A DNA stretch of 64,000 nt, taken from NCBI GenBank assembly GCA_963738625.1, contig CAVTXH010000003.1:930001-994000 (forward strand), written 5' to 3'. The DNA is from UBA7672 sp963738625 (GTDB lineage Bacteria; Pseudomonadota; Alphaproteobacteria; Caulobacterales; Hyphomonadaceae). This document shows, piece after piece, positions 16,066 through 21,913 of this stretch. The translations under genes and the position numbers were made by a program. Position 1 is the first letter of the stretch, and each line of letters starts with the position of its first letter. Under the pieces are notes generated by a model. That model did no database searches, was not told the DNA's origin, and saw only the letters and a list, made by a program, of their open reading frames with translations.

Positions 16066-17988
16066 ATGTCCCGGCTTCCCCCTCTGCCTCATCTCGACTG
16101 GAAGGACGGCGCGCCGCATTCGCGCGATCGCGACGACGTCTATTTTTCCGGCGAGGGCCTGTCGGAGAAGCGCGCGGTGTTCCTCGGCGGCTGCAGCCTG
16201 CCGGAGGCATGGGCGGGGCGCGAGCGCTTCACGGTCGGCGAGCTGGGGTTCGGAACCGGCCTCAACTTCCTAGCGCTGTGGGATCTCTGGCGGCGCTCCC
16301 GGCCCTCGCCTGGCGCCCGGCTCGATGTCCTGTCGTTCGAGGGCATGCTGATCGGCCCCGCCGACGCCTCGCGCATCCACCAGGCCTGGCCCGAGCTCGG
16401 CGAGCTGTCGCACGAACTCCTCGCCCGCTGGCCCGTCCGCGCCCGGGGCGTGCAGAGGATCGGATTTCCCGACGGCGTCACGCTGACGCTGTTCGTCGAC
16501 GAGATATCGGCAGCCCTGCCGCAGGCGCGCGCCCATGTCGATGCCTGGTTCCTCGACGGGTTCGCGCCTTCGAAAAATCCCGAGATGTGGTCCGCCGACG
16601 CAATGCGCCACGTCGCCCGCCTGTCCGCCCCCGGCGCGCGCGCCGCCACATATACCGTGGCTGGAGACGTCCGCCGCAGTCTCGAAGCGGCGGGCTTCAT
16701 CGTGGAGAAGAAGCCCGGACATGGCAGGAAGAAAGAAAGGCTTGAGGCAATCTTTCGGGATGGAGGGGAACCCCCTCCCCCTCGTGGGGAGGGGTTGGGG
16801 TGGGGGGCGGCTGCTCCGCGTGCGGTGCAGGATCGCGAGAACTTGCCGTCCCGCGGCCCCCCACCCCCTACCCCCTCCCCACAAGGGGGAGGGGTTGCGC
16901 CCGGATCGATCCTCGTCATCGGCGCCGGAATCGCCGGCGCCTGCGCCGCGAAATCCTTCCTCGCCCGCGGCTGCGCCGTCACCGTCATCGACAAGGGCGC
17001 AGCGCCCGGTTCGGCCGCCAGCGGCAATCCGCTCGCCCTCGTCATGCCCCGCCTGGACGCCGCCGACGGCGCGAGCACGCGCGGGTTCATCGAAGCCTAT
17101 CTTTTCGCGCGCCGCTTCTACCAAGCGCTCGGCCCCGCCGCCGCGACGCCGCTCGATGCGATCCATCGTCCGCGCGGGGAAAAGGAACAGCGGCGCTTCG
17201 CCAAACTCCTTGCCGATCCGCCGCTCGACGAGGCGCTTCTCCGGCCGGTCGATCCTTCGGACCCCTCCGCCGGCCTCCGCCATGCCGGAGCGATTGCCAT
17301 AAAGCCTTCCACCGCTCTTCCCGCCCTGCTCGACGGCGCGACGCTGCGCTTCAATGCCGAAGCCGCTTCCATCGGCGAAGGCCGGATACGGCTCGTCTCG
17401 GGCGAAACGTTGACAGCGGATCTCGTCATTGTGTGCGCCGGCATGGGGCTCGGGCAGATCGACGGCCTGCCGGCGCCGCCGATGGCCGGCCGTCTCGGCC
17501 AGCTCGAGGCCGCGCCTTCCTCCGCCGCGCCGAACGCCGTCGCCGATGGCGGCTACGCCCTCGAAGCCTTTGGTCATCTGGTCTTCGGCGCGACGTTCGA
17601 GCCTGTGGATGGCGAGCCAAAAATCTCAGACGCGGCGCGCGCGGAAAATCTCGCGACGCTCGCGCGGCTGCGCCCGGACCTCAGTCCTGGCGCGATCCAA
17701 TCTCGCGCCGCGATCCGCGCCACAACGCCGGACAGGTTTCCGTTTGCCGGAGCGCCCTCAGGCATGGACTCGAATGAAAAGGCGCCGGATGCGACTCCAG
17801 CGCCTTTCAGTTCACTCCGCCTCATCGGCGGGCTCGGCGCGCGCGGCTTCTTGTGGGCGCCGCTGCTTGCCGAGCTGTTGGCCTCGGAGAGTTTCGGCGA
17901 GCCCATGCCGGTGGAGGCGAGCGTCGCCGAAGCCCTTGACCCCGGGCGTTTCCTTCGCCGCGCCGCCAGAGGGGGAAGTCGGCAATGA
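16066..17988 (+). CDS. mnmC: Bifunctional tRNA mnm5s2U34 biosynthesis protein MnmC
   Basis: About 640 residues with both MnmC activities. The N-terminal SAM-dependent methyltransferase (MnmC2) shows VGELGFGTGLNFLALWDLW and AWFLDGFAPSKNPEMW. The C-terminal FAD oxidase (MnmC1) starts at ILVIGAGIAGACAAKSFLAR and ends with RLIGGLGARGFLWAPLLAEL. Together they turn cmnm5U into nm5U and then mnm5U at the tRNA wobble base 34. The linker (about residues 235-278) is encoded by a C/G-rich inverted repeat of intergenic type, giving Pro/Gly-rich sequence such as PPPPRGEGLGWG and PPPPTPSPQGGG. The frame stays open through it. The ATG at 16066 is preferred over one 9 bases upstream. Confidence 0.93.
   Translation: MSRLPPLPHLDWKDGAPHSRDRDDVYFSGEGLSEKRAVFLGGCSLPEAWAGRERFTVGELGFGTGLNFLALWDLWRRSRPSPGARLDVLSFEGMLIGPADASRIHQAWPELGELSHELLARWPVRARGVQRIGFPDGVTLTLFVDEISAALPQARAHVDAWFLDGFAPSKNPEMWSADAMRHVARLSAPGARAATYTVAGDVRRSLEAAGFIVEKKPGHGRKKERLEAIFRDGGEPPPPRGEGLGWGAAAPRAVQDRENLPSRGPPPPTPSPQGGGVAPGSILVIGAGIAGACAAKSFLARGCAVTVIDKGAAPGSAASGNPLALVMPRLDAADGASTRGFIEAYLFARRFYQALGPAAATPLDAIHRPRGEKEQRRFAKLLADPPLDEALLRPVDPSDPSAGLRHAGAIAIKPSTALPALLDGATLRFNAEAASIGEGRIRLVSGETLTADLVIVCAGMGLGQIDGLPAPPMAGRLGQLEAAPSSAAPNAVADGGYALEAFGHLVFGATFEPVDGEPKISDAARAENLATLARLRPDLSPGAIQSRAAIRATTPDRFPFAGAPSGMDSNEKAPDATPAPFSSLRLIGGLGARGFLWAPLLAELLASESFGEPMPVEASVAEALDPGRFLRRAARGGSRQ
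16769..16896. repeat. C/G-rich inverted repeat embedded in the mnmC coding sequence
   Basis: The element has two local hairpins and a long-range pairing. The first hairpin has arms at 16769-16780 and 16786-16796 around CTCGT. The second has arms at 16871-16880 and 16884-16894. The tract at 16791-16808 is complementary to 16856-16874 with small gaps. This CCCCTCCCC/GGGGAGGGG design is a known style of dispersed intergenic repeat in alphaproteobacteria. Here it lies in frame between the two mnmC domains. Confidence 0.8.
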
Positions 17989-18017
17989 TGCCCTGTTCCC
18001 ACCCCCTTGCCCGGCGC

Positions 18018-18293
18018 CTAGACGCGCGGACTTGCGTCCTGCCGGCGCAGGCGTTCGATTTCGTCGGCGAGGTTGCGGTCGCCGTCCGTTGCGAGGCGTT
18101 CAAGGACGCGCACGCGGTCCTTGAGCTTGGTGATCTCGCCGTGCATGTCGCCGATCAGCGCCTTGAGGTCTTCCGCCTCGCTTTCGCCGGCGCGAATACG
18201 CAGGCGCTGCTTTTCCAGCTTCATGCCGCCGGTGATGATGCTCGAGACCGTGCCGATGAGCACAATGCCTATGATGAACTCGAAAATGCCCAC
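18018..18293 (-). CDS. Psp-operon small membrane protein, array member 6 (last)
   Basis: A 91-residue protein with an N-terminal membrane segment (FEFIIGIVLIGTVSSIITGG) and a charged helical tail ending in VLERLATDGDRNLADEIERL, the motif shared by the small genes of this operon. The layout (TM, basic linker KLEKQRLRIRAG, coiled coil) is that of PspB, the membrane partner of PspC. It follows member 5 after 9 bases and is the last gene of the operon; mnmC ends convergently 29 bases away. By analogy it should sit in the inner membrane and contact PspA or PspC. No separate function is known. Confidence 0.85.
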   Translation of the reverse strand: MGIFEFIIGIVLIGTVSSIITGGMKLEKQRLRIRAGESEAEDLKALIGDMHGEITKLKDRVRVLERLATDGDRNLADEIERLRRQDASPRV

Positions 18294-18302
18294 GGCCTTC
18301 CC

Positions 18303-18563
18303 CTAGCTTCTGGCTTCGCCGCGCAGCCGCTCGATGTCGCTGGCGAGACGAATATCCTCCGACGTCACAAGGCGCTCGAGCACGGCGACGCGTTCGCGCA
18401 GGCTTTCCACTTCGGCGCGCATTTCATGGCCGCCGGATTGGGCGAGCTCGCGTTGGAGCTTCAGCTGCTTCTCCTTGTAGGAGGCGATGCTGATGATGAT
18501 CGGCATGCCGATGAAGAGGCAAAAGGCGCCGAAAGTGGCGATGAAGAGTTCTGAGGCTTCCAT
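18303..18563 (-). CDS. Psp-operon small membrane protein, array member 5
   Basis: An 86-residue PspB-like protein. Its N-terminal membrane segment ELFIATFGAFCLFIGMPIII is followed by a basic stretch (YKEKQLKLQREL) and a coiled coil ending in VLERLVTSEDIRLASDIERL. The TS-x-D version of the motif is closest to the PspC tail (VTSEEWRLKREF) encoded 2 kb upstream in the same operon. Spacing to both neighbours is 9 bases. It is probably an inner-membrane adaptor in the envelope stress response; this is inferred from operon and architecture only. Confidence 0.85.
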   Translation of the reverse strand: MEASELFIATFGAFCLFIGMPIIISIASYKEKQLKLQRELAQSGGHEMRAEVESLRERVAVLERLVTSEDIRLASDIERLRGEARS

Positions 18564-18572
18564 GGCGTTCTC

Positions 18573-18845
18573 CTAGCGCCTGACGTCGTCGCCGGCGCGG
18601 CGCAGGCGCTCGATGTCGTCGGCGAGCTTGCGGTCGTCGTCGGTGACCAGCTTTTCCAGCACCTGCACGCGCTCGCGCAGCTTCGCCACTTCCTGCTGGG
18701 TCGCCGACAGGATCGCCTCGATCCGGCCATCGCCCGCGCCCTGCTCCAGCTCGAGTTTCCGCTCCTCGTGGCGTATCCCCATCTTGATCACGAAGAACGT
18801 TGCGATGATGCCGGCGATCGCAACGAACATCACTTCGACTGGCAT
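18573..18845 (-). CDS. Psp-operon small membrane protein, array member 4
   Basis: A 90-residue PspB-like protein. Residues 4-22 (EVMFVAIAGIIATFFVIKM) form one membrane segment; a basic/acidic linker (IRHEERKLELEQG) and the tail VLEKLVTDDDRKLADDIERL follow. This is close to the consensus copy of the shared motif. It lies 11 bases after array member 3 and 9 bases before member 5. Like PspB it should have a short periplasmic N-terminus and a cytoplasmic coiled coil, placing the shared motif where PspA is available. Confidence 0.87.
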   Translation of the reverse strand: MPVEVMFVAIAGIIATFFVIKMGIRHEERKLELEQGAGDGRIEAILSATQQEVAKLRERVQVLEKLVTDDDRKLADDIERLRRAGDDVRR

Positions 18846-18856
18846 CTAACTTCCCC

Positions 18857-19210
18857 CTACTGCCTACGCAGCTTGTCGATCTCGGCGGCGAGCCGAGCGT
18901 CGTCGTCCGTCGCCAGCTTCTCGAGCACGACGATGCGTTCGCTCAGCTGGGCGATTGTCTTTTCCATGTCGGCGAGCTTCGCCTTCAGCGCAGCGGCGTC
19001 CTCGGACGGGCCTCCGCCCATGCCCCAATCGGCGGCGCTCATGCCCCAGCCATGGCCCCAGTGGTGCGAGTGGCCGCCGAGACCCCAGGCGGCTCGCCGC
19101 GCATCGCGCTTGGCTCGCCACGCTTCGCGGCGCGCTTCGTGCCGCGCGCGCCATTCCTCGCGGCGCCTGTGGAACTCGGCCCACCGGTCATCCTGGTTGC
19201 CGTGCATCAT
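18857..19210 (-). CDS. Psp-operon soluble array member 3, Arg/Trp/His-rich
   Basis: A 117-residue protein without a membrane segment. The N-terminal half is a repetitive basic helix, with RARHEARREAWRAKRDARRA built from A-R-x-x-A-R-R-like heptads, then a Gly/His/Trp stretch GLGGHSHHWGHGWGM that could bind metal. The C-terminus is a coiled coil ending in the array motif VLEKLATDDDARLAAEIDKL. Its start overlaps the stop of array member 2 as ATGA. It is one of two array members that keep the motif but lose the membrane anchor. Function unknown; the basic helix could bind lipid head groups or nucleic acid. Confidence 0.82.
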   Translation of the reverse strand: MMHGNQDDRWAEFHRRREEWRARHEARREAWRAKRDARRAAWGLGGHSHHWGHGWGMSAADWGMGGGPSEDAAALKAKLADMEKTIAQLSERIVVLEKLATDDDARLAAEIDKLRRQ

Positions 19211-19380
19211 TGCCGCTCTCCCTTCGAGGGGCCCGCGCGCAGCTGCTCGATCTCCCGCGCGAGCCGCGCTTCTGCGTCCGTCTTCAGCTCGCCGAGAACA
19301 ATCGTGCGCTTCGGCTTGGCTTCGTCCTCTTCATCGTCGGTGGAAAGGTCTACCTGCTTTCTGGCGTCGCCCTGGACCAT
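19207..19380 (-). CDS. Psp-operon small soluble array member 2, acidic
   Basis: A 57-residue protein; the ATG at 19380 is chosen over a longer frame because it is preceded by AGGGAG and the extra residues do not resemble the other members. It begins with a polar, acidic part (QVDLSTDDEEDEAKPKRT), followed by the array motif in the form VLGELKTDAEARLAREIEQL and a short tail. No membrane segment is present, so it is almost only the motif. It overlaps array member 3 by 4 bases. It may work as a free competitor for the same binding partner as PspC and the other members (inference). Confidence 0.75.
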   Translation of the reverse strand: MVQGDARKQVDLSTDDEEDEAKPKRTIVLGELKTDAEARLAREIEQLRAGPSKGERQ

Positions 19381-19411
19381 GTGACCTGTTCTCCCTAGCG
19401 ATCCGTCCTGC

Positions 19412-19672
19412 TCAAAGCGAGGGGCGGTCGCCGCGCAGGCGATCGATTTCGCGGGCAAGGTTTCGGTCGTCGTCCGTGATCAGCTTCTCGAGCACCTGGA
19501 CGCGCTCGGTCAGCCGGTCGACCTGGGCCTGCATCGAGCCGATCAGCGCATCGTCCTCGCGCGACCGGCCGATACGCGACCGAGTGAGCATATGCGTGCG
19601 CCAGATCTTGGCGCCGAACACGATCGCGACGATCAGCACGACCATGGTGAAGGGGTTGGCTACGTTCAGCAT
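19412..19672 (-). CDS. Psp-operon small membrane protein, array member 1
   Basis: An 86-residue PspB-like protein. The N-terminal membrane segment is FTMVVLIVAIVFGAKIW; a basic linker (RTHMLTRSRIGRSRE) and a coiled coil ending in VLEKLITDDDRNLAREIDRL follow. A CAGGAA site precedes the ATG at 19672. It is separated from the 89-aa gene by 76 bases, a wider gap than elsewhere in the operon. That gap could hold an extra promoter or processing site, but none is obvious. Confidence 0.85.
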   Translation of the reverse strand: MLNVANPFTMVVLIVAIVFGAKIWRTHMLTRSRIGRSREDDALIGSMQAQVDRLTERVQVLEKLITDDDRNLAREIDRLRGDRPSL

Positions 19673-19748
19673 CTCGGTTCCTGACTCACGCTCCGGAAGA
19701 CACGGCGCCTATAAGACATGGGCGTCTAGAAAACATGGCCCCTGGGCG

Positions 19749-20018
19749 TCAGCGCACAAGCGGGCGCCAGTTGATATCGAACCCGCAGTTCGGCGGGCAG
19801 TTGCGCGCCGCGATGTCCATCGTGAAGCCCTGATCGCTCTTGCCGAAAACGATCTTCATCTCGCCGGCGTTGAGGTGGACGACGCCGAGCTGGCCGCCGG
19901 TCACCGCTGCCGCCAGTCCAACAGCGAGGAGGCCGCCGGCCCAGGCCAATCGTGTCGTGAGGCCGGCATTGCCGGACCGCGTGTTGCCGAGCGCATGTTT
20001 GCTGAGGTCGTGAGCCAT
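19749..20018 (-). CDS. Psp-operon 89-residue membrane protein of unknown function
   Basis: An 89-residue protein starting at 20018 after GAGGGACAAG. A short polar N-terminus precedes one membrane segment (LAWAGGLLAVGLAAAVTGG), then a polar domain with GEMKIVFGKSDQGFTMDIAA and a two-cysteine loop NCPPNCGF. The second part is probably periplasmic, so the two cysteines could form a disulfide. It does not carry the array motif of its neighbours. It lies between pspC and the array and is expected to be co-expressed with them. I do not recognise the family. Confidence 0.75.
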   Translation of the reverse strand: MAHDLSKHALGNTRSGNAGLTTRLAWAGGLLAVGLAAAVTGGQLGVVHLNAGEMKIVFGKSDQGFTMDIAARNCPPNCGFDINWRPLVR

Positions 20019-20119
20019 TCTTGTCCCTCTTTTCGTCCCAGGGGCTCTTGTTCGCTTGGTCTCTTTCAGTCGGAGCGGCGGGAGGAGGAGCGCCGCTCCG
20101 TTAGGCACGTCGGGAAATT

Positions 20120-20524
20120 TCAGGCGCCTTCGAGGTCGCGGAATTCGCGCTTCAGTCTCCATTCCTCGGAGGTCACCGAGCGCTCCATCCGGGCGAGGCG
20201 GTCGTCCATGTCCTTGAACTTGTACCGGATGTTCGAGAACGTTTCGGCCGGCCGGTCCGACACCGACCGCCAGAAGCGGTCTTCGTCGGGAGACAGATTG
20301 CGGGGCCGGTAGGGCGCAACAGGCGTGATCGCCCAGACCACGATATAGACGATGAAGACCGCCGAGAGGATGCCGGTGAAGAAGAGGACGGCGAAGGCGA
20401 TGCGGACGATGGTTGCATCCCATCCCATGCGGTCGGCGATGCCGCCGCAGACGCCGGCGATGACCTTGTCCCGCGAGCGATAGAGCCGCTTGGGGTTGGG
20501 GGAGTGTGTGTAATCGTCGACCAT
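20120..20524 (-). CDS. pspC: Phage shock protein C
   Basis: A 134-residue protein with the PspC domain: RLYRSRDKVIAGVCGGIADR at residues 13-32 and a membrane segment around VRIAFAVLFFTGILSAVFIV, continuing into VYIVVWAITP. The C-terminal cytoplasmic tail ends in ARMERSVTSEEWRLKREFRD, a variant of the motif repeated in the small genes downstream. PspC senses membrane stress and recruits PspA, freeing PspF. Its start overlaps the pspB stop by one base (ATGA-type coupling). Confidence 0.95.
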   Translation of the reverse strand: MVDDYTHSPNPKRLYRSRDKVIAGVCGGIADRMGWDATIVRIAFAVLFFTGILSAVFIVYIVVWAITPVAPYRPRNLSPDEDRFWRSVSDRPAETFSNIRYKFKDMDDRLARMERSVTSEEWRLKREFRDLEGA

Positions 20525-20793
20525 CAGTTGATGTCCCCTCTGGTGCTCTGGGCGGGCCGCGGCCGCGACGGTTGCGCGTCAGGCTCGATCAGCCGTTCCA
20601 GGGTTTCGATGCGGCGCTCCATCGTGCGGGCGGAGCGCCAGAGATCTTCGAGCATCCGCTCGTCGTCTTCGGTGAGGTTGCGCGAAGCGCGCGACTTCGA
20701 GATGTAGTGCAGGATCATCCAGGGCAGGATGACGAACAGGGAGACGATCGCCACCAGGCCAAGGGTCATCCCGAAGAATGCTTCAGCGCCCAT
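20524..20793 (-). CDS. pspB: Phage shock protein B
   Basis: An 89-residue protein with one N-terminal membrane segment (FFGMTLGLVAIVSLFVILPW, then MILHY) and the PspB signature of a cytoplasmic coiled coil: RNLTEDDERMLEDLWRSART and MERRIETLERLIEPD. PspB works with PspC in the inner membrane to relieve PspA inhibition of PspF. Its start overlaps the pspA stop by one base (TAATG) and its stop overlaps the pspC start, so the three genes are tightly coupled. The TLERL end is a shortened version of the motif in the downstream array. Confidence 0.95.
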   Translation of the reverse strand: MGAEAFFGMTLGLVAIVSLFVILPWMILHYISKSRASRNLTEDDERMLEDLWRSARTMERRIETLERLIEPDAQPSRPRPAQSTRGDIN

Positions 20794-21503
20794 TACGCGC
20801 CCTCGCCTTCAGACGTGCGGCGGCGCGAGGCCGGCGCGGGAGCAGAGCCGCCGCCGCGGCGGCGCTTGATTTCCGCCAGCTCCTTCTCGATCGACTCTTC
20901 AGCCGCGAGTTCCTGGAACTGCGCTTCGAGGCCGCGCTCGCCGACATTGATGAGGTCGGCATAGGCTTCCATCTCGTCCACCTTGCGCTCGACCTGAGCG
21001 TAGCGGCGCATCGCTTCGTCGACCTTGTTGACCTCGATGCGCGAGCGCATCTGGATCCGCTGTTCGGCGGCTTCGCGGCGGACGATCAGGGCGCGCAGCT
21101 TGGTCTTGGCTTCGTCGAGCTTGGCCTGCAGCTTCTCGAGGTCGTCCTGGCGCTTGGCGCCGACTTCCTCGATCGCTTTCAGCGCCAGCCGGCGGCCATC
21201 GATCTCTTTTTCAGCGCGTTGCTTGGCAGCGAGGGCGCCGCGGGCGAGGTCTTCGCGCCCCTTCTCCACGGCGAGCTCTGCCTTGTTCGCCCAGTCGACA
21301 CGGGAAGCTTCAAGAGCGACGATGTCGCGCTCGTACTCCTTCTTGTCCGCCATGGACCGCGCAGCGGCCGAGCGGACTTCGACAAGGCAGTCTTCCATTT
21401 CCTGGATGATCAGGCGGGCGATCTTCTCCGGATCCTCCGCCTTATCCAGCATGGCATTGAGGTTGGAGTTGATGATGTCGGAGAGCCGGGAGAAAACGCC
21501 CAT
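20793..21503 (-). CDS. pspA: Phage shock protein A (PspA/IM30/Vipp1 family)
   Basis: A 236-residue, almost fully helical protein of the ESCRT-III-like PspA family. The N-terminal amphipathic helix MGVFSRLSDIINSNLNAML binds membrane; EDPEKIARLIIQEMEDCLVE and the following long coiled coil (to about residue 215) build the assembly. The C-terminal tail is Arg/Ala-rich. PspA inhibits PspF without stress and covers damaged inner membrane during stress. AAAGG precedes the ATG at 21503, and the 45-residue gene lies 74 bases upstream in the same operon. Confidence 0.97.
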   Translation of the reverse strand: MGVFSRLSDIINSNLNAMLDKAEDPEKIARLIIQEMEDCLVEVRSAAARSMADKKEYERDIVALEASRVDWANKAELAVEKGREDLARGALAAKQRAEKEIDGRRLALKAIEEVGAKRQDDLEKLQAKLDEAKTKLRALIVRREAAEQRIQMRSRIEVNKVDEAMRRYAQVERKVDEMEAYADLINVGERGLEAQFQELAAEESIEKELAEIKRRRGGGSAPAPASRRRTSEGEGA

Positions 21504-21577
21504 ATCAGAACCTTTCGTCGTCGTTTCTGTGTTGGTCTTCTTGGTGTTGGTCGGGTCGGCGGATCAGGGGAGGAAGG

Positions 21578-21715
21578 TCAGAAGATGATGCGGGCGATGA
21601 GGAAGCCGGCGACAAAGAACCCCCAGCTTTCCATCGGCCGCGAGCTGAACCAGCGTCCAAGGCGCGCCATTGTGGTCTTCGCCTGGATTTTGTCCTGCTC
21701 GTCGAAGTAGCGCAT
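21578..21715 (-). CDS. 45-residue membrane-associated protein, first gene of the psp operon
   Basis: A very short gene between the sigma54 promoter and pspA. The ATG at 21715 has a strong CAGGAG site at good distance, and the frame of 45 codons ends in TGA at 21578. The protein begins MRYFDEQDKIQAKTTMARLG, continues RWFSSRPMESWG and ends with a hydrophobic stretch FFVAGFLIARIIF that could insert in the membrane. Its place as first gene under a strong promoter argues that it is expressed. I do not recognise a named family; it could be a leader peptide that influences pspA translation or a small regulator of PspA. Confidence 0.75.
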   Translation of the reverse strand: MRYFDEQDKIQAKTTMARLGRWFSSRPMESWGFFVAGFLIARIIF

Positions 21716-21763
21716 CAGTGTCTCCTGTGGTCGCCGGCGTTCTCCCGGCATGGATCACTGTAG

Positions 21764-21779
21764 AGCAACCTTCGTGCCA
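21764..21779 (-). promoter_or_regulatory. Sigma54 (-24/-12) promoter of the psp operon
   Basis: Read on the minus strand this is TGGCACGAAGGTTGCT, matching the sigma54 consensus TGGCAC-N5-TTGCW at every fixed position. The transcription start should lie about a dozen bases downstream, near 21753, roughly 40 bases before the ATG of the 45-residue gene. The enhancer-binding activator PspF is encoded divergently 135 bases upstream, as in known psp loci. No other sigma54 site this good was noticed in the window. Confidence 0.93.
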
Positions 21780-21854
21780 GTTTTTCGGTAACCACTTATC
21801 TCCCTGTTTTGTTTTGCTTTATGTTATTTAGAGTGATCTCCAATTAACGAATTT

Positions 21855-21891
21855 GGTGAAACCCGCCACGATTTTGTTGGCGTCTTTCACC
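21855..21891. promoter_or_regulatory. Candidate PspF upstream activating sequence
   Basis: An imperfect inverted repeat with perfect outer arms GGTGAAA (21855-21861) and TTTCACC (21885-21891), whose inner parts (CCCGCCAC and GTTGGCG) are also partly complementary. It lies about 80 bases upstream of the sigma54 element and 22 bases before pspF, a fitting place for the enhancer where PspF hexamers bind, and for negative control of pspF itself. The assignment is by position and symmetry only. Confidence 0.5.
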
Positions 21892-21913
21892 GCGAAGTGG
21901 TAATTCTCGCCAA

